Origin: Agroathelia rolfsii
Taxonomy: Eukaryota; Basidiomycota; Agaricomycetes; Amylocorticiales; Amylocorticiaceae
Assembly: GCA_018343915.1 (NCBI GenBank)
Contig: JABRWF010000001.1
Coordinates: 2,108,001 to 2,172,000 of the forward strand
DNA length: 64,000 nt
Direction of reading: 5' to 3'
Part shown: positions 11,362-22,500 of the stretch, piece after piece
Layout of the letters: the number at the start of each line of letters is the position of its first letter
Numbering within the stretch: the stretch's first letter is position 1
Translations under genes and position numbers: made by a program
The notes under the pieces: generated by a model
What the model saw: the letters and a program-made list of their open reading frames with translations, nothing else
Database searches by the model: none
What the model was told of the DNA's origin: nothing

Positions 11362-12027
11362 CTACTCTGCGTCGCTCATATCCTTGTTAACCTATGAAGA
11401 TAATTAGGTCGTTTACGTCCATTCCGATTATGATCCGGTCGGAATTGTACGTACCCTAGGGTTGAAAAAGAGCGAGTTCATGCCCCATGGGAAGGGCCTG
11501 GCGCGCTTGTTGAGGTAGTCGTAGGCAGGAGGCTGGGGCACGACACCGTCGTTCTCAGCTGCGAGATGAGCCTCATGTGCGGCGTGCGCCTGCTCGAGTT
11601 TGTAGACGTAGGCAGTACAAACAGCGACTGGTAGGATTATTTTTTTTTAAAGGGAAAATGGGAAAAGGAAATGGCGTGAGCATAAATGCCGCAGGTTTAA
11701 TGTTCTCTTGAATACGCACTGGCAGGAATGCAGATATAGTAGCTATGTAGGAATGGTCAGGATCAACAGGTGGCGAGATTACACAGCTCATTGACGTACC
11801 TCACACGGCGCCAAAGCTCGGTTGTCTCTGAAAGGATGAGAAAGACATGAGCGCTGCATGCCCGAAACCAGCCGGTTTAGGGACGGGAGGTATGAAAAGG
11901 ACTACCCACCATCAGCGTGGTGCCTCTTAGCCTCATACTCTGCCTTGAACTCGTTCGCCGCAGTGCTGTTGAACCTGAGCTGACGACGGCCAGCGCGGAT
12001 GGAATTGCGAAGAATAGCGGACTGCAT
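11362..12027 (-). CDS. COX13: Cytochrome c oxidase subunit 6A, mitochondrial
   Basis: Nuclear-encoded subunit VIa of respiratory complex IV, inner mitochondrial membrane. Five exons in coding order: 12027-11910, 11827-11800, 11742-11720, 11627-11455, 11391-11362; 123 aa, normal length. The N-terminus is a presequence rich in Arg and Ser (MQSAILRNSIRAGRRQLRF). Next come ETTELWRRVS, a single membrane helix (YYICIPAIAVCTAYVY), the histidine-rich EQAHAAHEAHL, and the family signature YDYLNKRARPFPWGMNSLFF ending NKDMSDAE. Exons of 28, 23 and 30 nt are small but each junction keeps the conserved frame. Head to head with RPN2, with 214 bp between start codons. Confidence 0.93.
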
Positions 12028-12241
12028 GGTAAGACGGTGGATGGATGCAGCAGCGGAAATAATCGTGAGCAGGTTTTGGGCTTGGGTGGCTGTGCTGGGC
12101 GTGCTCGAATGGATCGGGAATGCGCGTGACGCGTACGCGTCTCTTGCCCTTGTCGCATCTGTAGAACCTGCGACGACATCGACTACAACATCCACGACGA
12201 CGACTGCAGCAGACGAACCATCGATATCGACATCAGAAATA
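12028..12241. promoter_or_regulatory. Bidirectional promoter COX13 / RPN2 with double ACGCGT palindrome
   Basis: 214 bp between two divergent start codons. A perfect 14-bp palindrome, GACGCGTACGCGTC, lies at 12128-12141 and contains two ACGCGT (MluI-box) motifs. ACGCGT is the known core bound by MBF-type APSES transcription factors in fungi; that it works so here is inference. The rightward strand also stays open in the RPN2 frame upstream of its start. Confidence 0.6.
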
Positions 12242-15200
12242 ATGGTGCACCAGTCATCGGCTGCAGGCGTACTCGCATTATTATCGGAGCCAGAGCCTGT
12301 CTTTAAACAGCATGCACTCAGGGCTCTCAATCCTCTTGTGCCCCAGTTCTGGGCAGAAATATCAGAACACATTGCTCTCATGTAAGTTTCCGATATACTC
12401 TGGAATAATCCTAATAGCTACTCACCTGGCTTGCTTAGTGAATCACTTTATGAAAGTGATGAGCTCTCCAAGGAAGCTCGAGATTTAGCTGCATTGATTA
12501 CTAGCAAAGTCTACTACTTCCTGGGAGAATATGACGAAGCTCTTTCCTTCGCCCTCGGTGCAGACAGCGCATTTGAGGCCGAGGCACGGGTAGCTGGTGC
12601 TGAAGAATACATCGAGACTGTCGTTTGTGCGTCTTTACTGCTGATCTGACTGTTTAGTGTGCTAAATACATCTATAGCCAAGGCCATAGATAGATACATC
12701 ACTCTACGAACAGCCGAAAGGGCTGGAAAGAGCGAAAAGATTGATACCAGACTTCAGAACATTATCGAGGGTATCTTTAGACGATGTGTCGAGGACGGCG
12801 AATTCAAGCAGGTATGTTCAAAGTTTACAGAGAAGACGCGGTTACTGATCTTCTTGCATATATGCAGGCAATCGGCATCGCCCTCGAGTCCCAGCGATTT
12901 GATGTCATATCTGGCATCTACGAAAAGACAAAGGATGTTTCTCTATTGTCATACACTATGGAAGCTGTCCTCGACACGGGCTTTTCCCTCTCCTACAGAG
13001 ATCAAGTCCTCAATTTCCTTTTACCTCTTTTCCCCAAGCCTACCGTGGACACAAAGTCAACGCACATGCACGCGCTCACGCGACTGCTCGTCACTCTTGG
13101 CAACCCGTCTCTCGCTGTCTCGTTGATCAAGTCGCTCGTGCCACATGAGAAACTGCTGGCTTATCAATTTGCTTTTGATCTTGTAGAAGGTGGTGCCCAG
13201 GACTTCCTAGAAACCGTTCGCAATGAGCTGCCCGAGGGAGAATCCGTTAGTGTGGAGTCGTATGGATTATATATACTGGATGCTGACGTTATTGGCTAGG
13301 ACTCTAAGGAGATCTACGACAAGCTAAGGAAAATCCTAACTGGCCAAGAATCTGTGAAGCTTTACCTTGAGTTCCTGAAACGCAACAACAAAGTCGATCT
13401 TTTGATCTTGAAGCAAACCAAAGTAAACAATATCCTTTTCCTCTATTCTTATCAATTGCTTAATGTGTGTATATGCGCACTTAGGATTCCTTGGAGGCTC
13501 GATCTTCGGTATATCATACCGCGCTATCACTTCAAAACGCGTTCATGAACGCCGGCACAACATCAGATCGCTTCTTGCGCGAGAACTTGGAGTGGCTCGG
13601 CCTGGCGTCCAACTGGTCCAAGTTCTCCGCGACCGCTGCTCTCGGTGTCATTCACAAGGGATACTTTGAGGAGAGCATGAACATCCTCGGCCCGTATCTG
13701 CCACAACGGGATGGTGGCGAGAGCGGTATCCCTGGCGCATCTTATTCTGAAGGTGGCTCCCTCTACGCACTGGGTCTTATCAACGCTGGTACTGGCCGTG
13801 GTCGCGATGTCGAAACTTACCTCCGCGATACTCTCAAGTTCGTGCAGAGCGATGTCGTCAAGCATGGTGCAGCGCTGGGCTTAGGCGTCGCAGGCATGGG
13901 TGGTCGCAACCTTGGAGCGTATGATGATCTGAAGGAGATACTGTTCCAGGATTCGGCCGTTGCTGGTGAAGCTGCTGGACTTGCGATGGGTCTGGTCATG
14001 CTGGGCACTGCCGACGCGAACGCTGCGCAGGAGATGCTCACCTATGCAAAGGAGACGCAGCACGAGAAGATCATTCGTGGTCTTGCTATTGGTGTTGCCT
14101 TCACATACTACGGTCGCCAGGAGGAAGCAGATTCGACGATCAAGTCTTTGTTAGCAGAGAAGGTTGGGTTATATTTATTTATTTTACAGATTCGGAAGCT
14201 AAACTAAGTTTTGCTTTAGGATCCTATCCTCCGTTATGGTGGTGTCTATACGTTGGCTCTAGCATATGCAGGCACATCGAACAATGATGCCGTGCGCAAA
14301 ATCCTCCACGTGGCTGTCTCAGACACTTCGGACGACGTGCGTCGGGCCGCTGTGACCTCGTTGGCTTTCTTGCTGTTCAAGAACCCGGGACAAGTGCCGC
14401 GTATTGTGCAATTACTGAGTGAGAGCTACAACCCACACGTACGATGTGGTGCCACACTCGCTCTTGGCATTGCCTGCGCTGGTACTGGACTGCAGGATGC
14501 CGTCGAGATCTTGGAGCCTATGACCAAGGACGGTGTCGACTTTGTGCGCCAGGGTGCATTCATCGCTCTCGGCATGGTCCTGGTACAGCAATCCGAGGCT
14601 TCTTCGCCTTCCATGGCATCTACTCGTGCACTGTACACGAAAGTTATTTCTGACAAACACGAAGATCCCGTGGCGAGGTTTGGTGCAGCCATCGGTCATG
14701 GCTTGATCGATGCTGGTGGAAGGAATGTCACGATCAGCTTGCAAAGTCGTGCGGGTAGCAAAAACACGAATGCCATCGTTGGCATGGTCTTGTTCTGCCA
14801 ATTTTGGTATTGGTATCCGCTTGCACACTGTGCCTCTCTAGCGTTTGAGCCCACTGGCATAATCGGTTTGAATGGGGATCTCAATGTATGACCTTCGCCT
14901 TCATATGCATTGATCATGGACTAGCATCTAATCTTTTCTATCGCTTAGGTGCCCAAGTTTGAAATAATTTCAAACGCACGGCCGAGCTTGTTTGCATATC
15001 CGTCGGTAGTAAAGCCGCCTAAAAAGGAAGCGGTTGCGAAGATGGCAACTGCTGTTCTCTCAACGACGGCCAAGGTCAAAGCTCGTGAGAAGAAAAAGGC
15101 AGCCGAAGAAAAGGATGCTATGGACACTGTAAGTAACACCATTTTTGTTTTTTTATATCTTCTCATCACTCTTTCATGTACAGGATGAGAAGACAGAGAA

Positions 15201-15765
15201 AAAGGAAGGAGATGTAGAGATGAAAGTGGAAGGCACATCAGGCAAGTCGGACGACGCTTCGCCGACTGAGGAGACCAAGCCGCAATCATCAAACAAGTCA
15301 CGCAAGCCTACCGAGCCTTCATCAGAACGCATATCCAATTTCTCTCGTGTGACACCTGCTCAACTATCCCATATCATCTTCCCATCCGATAGTCGATACC
15401 AACCCGTTCGTGCTTTAACGACAAAGTCTGGTCCGGTATCTACTGGTACAGCGTCGGCTGAGCGATTCGCCGGAGGTGGTGGCATCTTGATCCTTGTGGA
15501 CCGCCAACCAGATCAAGCAGCTGATCTCATCGATCTGACTCCGCCACCACCGCCCGCACCTGCGCCTAGCGAACCCGCGGCACCAGGCGCCGGACCGACC
15601 GCTTCGGATGAGTTTACAGGGAGACATATGGCCCTTGATGAGAACGCTCCTGAAGCTCCTCCTCCGGCATCATTTGAGGTATGTTTTCTTGTTGCTTTGT
15701 ATTTTTAGGATATAAGTGCTGATACTAGTACTATCATCTCTTAGTACCCCTTTGACGAATCATAA
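12242..15765 (+). CDS. RPN2: 26S proteasome regulatory subunit RPN2 (PSMD1)
   Basis: Largest non-ATPase subunit of the 19S base, a scaffold for ubiquitin receptors. Ten exons: 12242-12381, 12439-12626, 12678-12811, 12868-13245, 13300-13422, 13485-14162, 14220-14885, 14949-15128, 15184-15678, 15745-15765; 1000 aa. N-terminal helical repeats are followed by the PC-repeat toroid (repeated ALGLG / GAALALG / LGIACAGTG-type motifs about residues 390-760), then GIIGLNGDLNVPKFE, a charged Lys/Glu linker and a Pro/Ala-rich tail ending YPFDES. The start at 12242 (MVHQSSAAGVLALL) matches the family; the same frame is open back to 11999 and could add a Thr-rich extension, but that would overlap COX13 exon 1 and has no family support. 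The last coding exon is 21 nt. Confidence 0.94.
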
Positions 15766-16143
15766 TAACCCTACGCCACAAAAGCCATTGTGCCATGAAT
15801 GTATAGTGACAATAATATCTTTTTCGGACTTGCTCTTTCTGTAGTTGCATCCTCTTAATGCATTTAAATTTCCATACAATCTGGAGGGGATGGATACAAT
15901 TATTAAGCAGCTTTAAATAGGTCTAGATCTGTAAAAATTGCATGCTTTAGTTTGGGGGCATGACTAGTGACATAACGCGTTGCTTGAGGAAGCGTGACAT
16001 AGATTTCCTCAAGGCCCAAGCTCAGTTCGTTTGTTCTCGCAGCCACCGCCTCAAGGGCCTGTTCTCTCATCCGATTCCTCTTCTTCTTCATTACCACCAC
16101 ACTCTTCTCTCGTTCAAGTGATCGTAATCGGTGATCATCCAAA
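15766..16143. other. Intergenic region RPN2 to importin alpha
   Basis: 378 bp containing the RPN2 3' end and the importin alpha promoter. A CT-rich stretch (about 16072-16110) precedes the next start codon. No gene seen. Confidence 0.4.
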
Positions 16144-18073
16144 ATGGAGTCCCGTACGATGGAACATCGCAGAGCCAGTACGTTCTATCATCTATCGTCC
16201 TCATCAGCACTAAAATCTCACCCATTCTCTGTCACGACAACGCGTGTGCTGCCCTCGTCATGCTGTAGACTATAAGAACAAAGGTGCCCTGAAGCAGGAT
16301 GAACTTAGACGTCGTCGTGAAGAGCAGCAAGTTGAAATCCGTAGGCAAAAGCGCGAGGAAAATATTTCCAAGAGACGTAATCTACTGCCCGTCTCTTCTG
16401 GAGCCGATTCGGACGAGGAAGTGGCTGGTGGTAACTGGGATCCTCCCGTATGTTGGAGCTTTAACCTTTTACTTTACGTTAATCAAGCATTCATCTCATT
16501 TCGATGGATATGCAATAGCTTCAGGAGGAGATGATTGCTGGTGTCTTTTCAGATGATCCTGACCGCCAGTTGGATGCCACGACCAAGTTCCGCAAGCTCC
16601 TGTCTAAAGAAAAAAACCCGCCGATTGATCGTGTGATTGAATGTGGTGTTGTGCAACGCTTTGTCCAGTTTTTGCGGGGAGAACACTCGATGTTGCAGGT
16701 ATGTTGCTATCCTGATGTAGTATGTCTCAGTTCACTGATATGATCTAAACTGCTAGTTTGAGGCCGCATGGGCACTCACTAACATTGCATCTGGTACCGC
16801 CGAGCATACTCAAGTTGTCATCGAGGCCGGTGCAGTCCCAGAGTTTATCAATCTGCTTTCATCTCCTGTCATGGATGTACGGGAACAGGCGGTCTGGGCT
16901 CTTGGTAATATTGCTGGTGATAGCCCTCAATGCAGAGACTATGTCCTGCAACAGGGCGCATTGAGGCCTCTTTTGGCTCTCCTCAGTGAACAAAACAAGC
17001 TTAGCATGTTGCGTAATGCGACTTGGACACTAAGCAACTTCTGCCGCGGAAAGTCCCCGCAACCCGACTGGGAACTGGTTCGCATTCAATATATTTCTCC
17101 TTATACTTTGCTAAATCCAACTATTGTATCTAGATCTCGCCTGCACTCACTGTTCTGACCAAGCTGATCTATTCCCTCGACGACGAAATTTTGATCGATG
17201 CCTGCTGGGCCATTTCGTACCTCTCGGACGGCTCTAACGATAAGATTCAAGCTGTCATTGAATCCGGCGTCTGCCGCAGGCTCGTAGACCTTCTCATGCA
17301 CAATTCGACGTCGGTCCAGACACCAGCTCTTCGCTCTGTTGGCAACATTGTTACTGGAGACGATCTTCAAACTCAGGTTGTGATTGCCTCTGGCGCCCTT
17401 CCCGCTTTGCTCTCCCTTCTTTCGTCTCCCAAAGACGGTATTCGCAAGGAGGCTTGCTGGACAATTTCCAACATCACTGCTGGCTCGCCGCCCCAGATCC
17501 AGGCCGTCATTGATGCCAATATCATCCCGCCTCTTATCCACATTCTCCAACACGCCGATTTCAAGACACGCAAGGAGGCCTGCTGGGCGATCTCCAACGC
17601 CACATCTGGTGGTCTACAGGAGCCATCACAGATCCGCTATCTCGTTACACAGGGCTGTATCAAACCCTTATGTGATCTCCTAACCATGATGGATAACAAG
17701 ATTATCCAGGTTGCTCTTGATGGTCTGGATAACATTCTCAAGGTTGGCGAGATGGACAAACAGGCTGCGGGCCCTGGCGCCGTAAATCAATACGCGCTAT
17801 ATGTCGAGGAGGCTGGTGGCATGATCACCATCCACAACCTACAACAGCACGATAACTTGGAGATTTACAAGAAGGCCTTCAACATCATGGACAAATATTT
17901 CCCCGATGACGACGAGGTCGATGCCGGCGCTCCTGCTAACGTTGATGCTTCCGGTGCATTTGCTGTGAGTTGTTTGAATATTATCAACTGTATTATCTCC
18001 GTTGATGTCGTCCATACAGTTCACTTCCGATGTCAGTGCGCCCCAAGGTGGCTTCAGCTTCGGCGGTCAGTAA
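16144..18073 (+). CDS. SRP1: Importin subunit alpha (karyopherin alpha)
   Basis: Nuclear import adaptor: binds classical nuclear localisation signals and importin beta. Six exons: 16144-16177, 16269-16447, 16519-16698, 16757-17077, 17134-17964, 18020-18073; 532 aa, the normal length. The N-terminal IBB domain is basic ([19 protein letters not shown]). It is followed by armadillo repeats with typical motifs ([70 protein letters not shown]), whose Trp/Asn ladders bind NLS peptides. The C-terminus is GGFSFGGQ. The exon 3 acceptor could be 6 nt further right (CAG at 16522-16524), which would remove two residues without changing the frame. Confidence 0.95.
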
Positions 18074-18424
18074 ACGTAGGGATTTGTACTATTTCCTTCC
18101 TTTCCATTTCTTCTTGTCTCTTGTATCCTAAGTTTTCATCCCTGTGTTGTTGTCTTGACAATTAATTGTCCACTTGCTGTACCACTTTTATACAATCGTA
18201 AAATCAAATTTCTTTTTTCCACTTCTGCGATCTCGTTATTTTATTCATTCACGTTCCAATATCCATACGAATGTTGATGAAACGTATTATTATATTATGA
18301 AGGAGAAGCATGTAGCATTATGAATGATGTGGGATCATCGAGAGCCGCATTTAGCTATTAGGAATTGCCGTGACGAGAAGTCCATGTGCCGACTTCGTAA
18401 CGTGAACTCCAACAGCCACTACTC
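18074..18424. other. Intergenic region importin alpha to LSM5
   Basis: 351 bp, AT-rich, with the importin alpha 3' end and the LSM5 promoter. Nothing further recognised. Confidence 0.4.
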
Positions 18425-19009
18425 ATGGCATCTCAAATATTACCTCTTGGTCTGATCCCCACCTTTACTGCTTTGGGAAATATATTCATATGAATCTTTC
18501 GGAAACTATCTCTTAGAATTGATCGATCGATGCATTGGTTCACGCATATGGGTTATCATGAAAAGCGAACGCGAGTTCGTGGGCACGCTCTTGGGCTTTG
18601 ACGACTTCGTCAGTTAGTATCAGGAACATTTCGGGCTTCCGCTATATTGTTGCGTGAATGGCGGCTGAACGAGATCATTTTCTTTTGGCGTTGGTTGAAA
18701 CAGATATGGTTCTAGAGGATGTGACTGAATAGTAAGTGCAGCAAACGGTCTTTGATCTTGTTTGGTTGCTTCACTGAGGGTTACGATGATTGCTCTCTCT
18801 CTCTCTCCCATATCATTCCATCCTATAGTGAGACAACGCCTCAAGGGCGCAAGAAGACAAAGCTAGCGCAGACGCTACTCAACGGGAACAACATCTGTAT
18901 TGTACGCACCATTTGCTCCTTGTCTGTTTGGCCACCAATCATTGATCAATCTGTCGCCTGTTCACTTGCGCAGCTGGTACCTGGTAGCAACGGACCAGAA
19001 GAATCGTAG
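18425..19009 (+). CDS. LSM5: U6 snRNA-associated Sm-like protein LSm5
   Basis: Component of the Lsm1-7 ring (cytoplasmic mRNA decapping) and the Lsm2-8 ring (U6 snRNA). Five short exons: 18425-18449, 18517-18612, 18704-18731, 18829-18901, 18974-19009; 85 aa, close to the family length of about 90. The conserved parts are spread over all exons: [39 protein letters not shown] (Sm1), [33 protein letters not shown] (Sm2 RNA-binding loop). No single open frame covers more than about a third of the protein, so it is easily missed. Introns are 67, 91, 97 and 72 nt, all GT-AG. Confidence 0.93.
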
Positions 19010-19632
19010 GATCATGTCGTCGCGACATAGGAAAATCGCTACTGGTCGAGAAAAATCGATACCATCATTTGATACTCGCGCATGAACTAGTCCACCCTAA
19101 ACAGCCTAGGGAACAAGAATGGTATATAGGACGAATGCTGCTCAGCCAGTGCTTCTTGCAAAGTGCATGGTCGTTCGCATATTTATCAAAATGCTCCCAT
19201 GAACTATGATCTAGTCTAGAGAATATTAGTGTAACACGAGCAAAATCTATCGATGTTTTTAGCCCTTGTAGCGTTTAAGATTCCTTTCCACCGGGTTCAT
19301 CGTTCCTGTTTCTATATCAGTTTGGACTTCAGGAAGAGTGCTGCGTATGAAAACAGTTTTTAGATTGCAAAATGTGTATCAAACCTCTTCATATGACCCA
19401 TATTTCTTTGAGCAATGCCAAATGCGTTCGTACAATCAGCCATGTCATCTATGAATTGACAGCATCATCTTTCATTTCGCTCAAAATCACGTCTTTGTAT
19501 AATAGATACAATTGAGAAATAGCAACAAAAGCTTCTTTAGGGGCGTCTTCAAAATGGAGTTACAGGATTTACATTCTGGTTCTTACGGAAACTAGGTTCG
19601 CTTTCTTTACCCGAAGGGATCTATGCAACGGT
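19010..19632. other. Convergent intergenic region
   Basis: 623 bp, AT-rich, between the stop of LSM5 (+) and that of the DUF6534 gene (-). No open frame, RNA gene or repeat could be supported. Confidence 0.4.
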
Positions 19633-21445
19633 TCAGCAGGTGTTACGAAATCGAGATAATAATAATAATGGGAAATTAGCCGACGATGTGGAATGTAAAC
19701 GCACAGCATAAATTTCCAAATCATGAGATGGGGCTTGCGTCGTAGTAGCCCGATCGGTATCACAGAGGTGTGGAGGTGTTACAACAAATGCCATATCGTG
19801 GGTGGCCGTAGCAGACAAGACGGTCTGGCCAGTATTAGTCGTGTAGGTCGTGCGAATGTTGAGGTTGACGAGAAGCGTGTTGGAGTATCTGCTCCACAAC
19901 ATCGCCATCATCAAGTGTTAAGAGACTTCGTATCAAATAGAGATAGATAGGAAAATGCCTTACAATTTACCCAGGAATGTACCGAAGCTATTCGAGCAAA
20001 GCAGTTAGAAACATGAACCGTTTCTCGAGAAAATTTCGAACTTGGTACTTGCATCATATGTAGATTAGCGCGAGGAAAGACTGTGAACAAGATCAATTGC
20101 ATCACAGCCTAGATGTTTTCGTGAGAGCGTGGCAAATAAATGGGAAGAACATCCTTACCCCGAATGTAGTCATTGCACCAGTTTCAAGGGTAAGCTGCAT
20201 AGCTCGACGAATAATGCGATGTGTATACGCATATGAGGCAGTAGATGAGGCGTTCCGCAGCTACAAGGTGTGCAGTCAAGAAGAAATTGAATTGAATATA
20301 ATCTAAAAGACAGGCAATTACCATGATTAACATGCTGATCGTGATAATAATATCGCATGCAGCGCTCCCACCTAGCCAGGCCTGTTAAACTGTTAGCTCT
20401 GACCATGGCATGATAGTCGTAATCACAGCTTACAGCAACTTCGTTGCGTTCTTCATCAATATTTCTGAGAAAATGGATTTTAGAAAGCTAAAGAAGAAAT
20501 GGTTATTGCCAAAGAGGTGTAGATTATCATATGGCTCTGATGACGAACCTTGTAGCCGGTGATGATTCCCATGACACATTGCGCAATAGAGAGCTGTAAA
20601 AAGGTCAAGAAATCATGCAATTAGTATGTAAATCTGTAACGCACCGTTGCGATAGACAACGGGACGGCAACAAATGCACCTAGTTGACGCAATCGCCACG
20701 CAAAGAAAAGCTGGACAGCGCTGGATACTTGATAGTGATATGAGCATTATTAAATGCACCAGCACCAGCTGAAAACGTACTGAGGCCACTAAGTGGAGGG
20801 ACAGTGCCTGGTGGGCATGGTTTAGATCATAATTTTAGATATACCCAACATCAATACATACAAAGACTCCAGGGCGCAATACTAAGGGTAGTTACATTCC
20901 CCCACCCCGATCCAAGTTGAATCCAAGCGGCATGGGTGGTAAAGATAGTTTGCAAGACGTCGAGAATGTAGACGCCATATGCTAGAGGAATACAATGCCA
21001 TTAGAGAGTAGCTAGAAGCGAATGTACATAGAATAAACATACTCAAGACTTTGTACCAAGTCTTATCCTTTGGAAAGGAGAGATAATAGAAAACTGTTTT
21101 GCCCAAATGTTTCAGACTTAGTAATTACTTGGATGAGTTAAAGGTACGTACATAACTGGACGCTCAAGACTCCTAGCTGTTGTCCGGTTTGTATGTCGGA
21201 AAGTTAACCGGAAAGAAGTGAGAGGAACATTACCAGTCCATAGTTTAACAGGTTCCCCAAAAGCTGTCAAACCGAGATTGGCGTACTGTATTCACATTTG
21301 ACCTGCCCAAAGAATTCCAATTATACTTACAACAGGAGATGTGCTAGTTCAGATAAAAAATTGAGCATCTTAAAGAAAAGGGAGATATTGGTCACACCTA
21401 CATAAGATTATAGTCAACAGGGGATGCTCCTGCAGGAGATCCCAT
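19633..21445 (-). CDS. Seven-helix membrane protein, DUF6534 family
   Basis: Fifteen exons in coding order: 21445-21402, 21343-21331, 21285-21234, 21172-21152, 21093-21043, 20981-20862, 20807-20781, 20727-20645, 20593-20549, 20487-20434, 20381-20322, 20260-20159, 20108-20049, 19987-19971, 19888-19633; 334 aa, typical of the family. Conserved pieces appear only after splicing: FFYYLSFPKDKTWYKVL, YGVYILDVLQTIFTTHAAW, SSAVQLFFAWRLRQL, AWLGGSAACDIIITISML, RAMQLTLETGAMTTF and YSNTLLVNLNIR. These are hallmarks of a large basidiomycete-specific family of unknown function with about seven membrane helices. Exons 2, 4, 7 and 14 are 13, 21, 27 and 17 nt. The last exon encodes a variable cytoplasmic tail. 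All introns are GT-AG and all phases match. Receptor-like function is often supposed but not shown. Confidence 0.85.
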
Positions 21446-22500
21446 TACGACCGTGGTTCAGAGTTAGATGGGGTATCAAGCTAAGATATGGCCCTTTATA
21501 GGCGTGTGGCGAATATAATTGTAATCCACTGATACGTTGGAATGACCATGGATTGCACATGACGGTTACACTTGGCATATCGTCAGGAGACTATCCTGGG
21601 TGTTGTCCTGATAGACAAGCTGTAGATGAGTGCTGTTAATGCATGTCCCAGTGACTGATACATGATGGACCGGTAGATCCGAGGGTAGGAGTGACCCCGC
21701 AGGGGATCACATGATAGGTTTACAGGATCACGGGATCAGCTTAGTATTTAGGGCCGTGTGGCTACCTCATGTACCTACATCTGCACTTGTACCGTACCAC
21801 GACGGTTATTCACTTGCGTTAGGTCCTCTAGGATCCCTTTGGGAGGCCCCCAGGGCCTCTCCAATGATTGTGGTATCAAAAGAAATAAAATATCAACGGT
21901 AGCGAGCGAAATATCAATTGTTGGAGTGGTATTTTGATATGGCTATGAATGATTGAACTTTAATGTTGATGAGGAAACCTGGCAGTGATACTATGTTGAA
22001 GTGACTGTTTCTCTTTCAAGCTCAACTTGAAGTTATGCCCTGTCCGGATGCTCGTATTTCAAGTGATTGCTCCTATGAGACGGACTGGATGGCTTAGAGC
22101 AAGCAATGCAGTACTCGTGCATTGGCACGAAGTCAAGTTGACTTCCAGATTTTGGAGGTTCGTTAGCCACTCAAATGGCTGAAAATTGGAACTCTCTCAT
22201 GAAAGGCTCTCCTTCTTGGGATAGTAGTACTCTGCGGGCAGTCTAGAATCCATATAATGGTTATACTAGCAGTATGTGCACGAAAGTTGATAATTACAAG
22301 TCTGATTCCGTCGATTGAAGTGACCCGGACCGGCGAAAGCGGAAGGAATCTGGATGATCGCCATATTTAGTGTGCTCGCGATCACATGATCCAAATACCC
22401 CAATTACGCATTGCATTGCAAGTCCGAGAGAAATCAGGGTTTCGGCCTATGATAATAAGTAATGTGTCAACTTTTTTCCTCTTGCGACTTAAAAGAAACC
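21446..22500. promoter_or_regulatory. Divergent intergenic region, DUF6534 gene / nitrilase
   Basis: 1055 bp between divergent start codons. CCTTTATAGG at 21493-21502 reads as a TATA-like CCTATAAAGG about 50 bp upstream of the leftward gene. Near-palindromic GC-rich stretches occur around 21691-21710 (GTGACCCC...GGGGATCAC) and 21825-21870. No coding region is supported. Confidence 0.5.
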
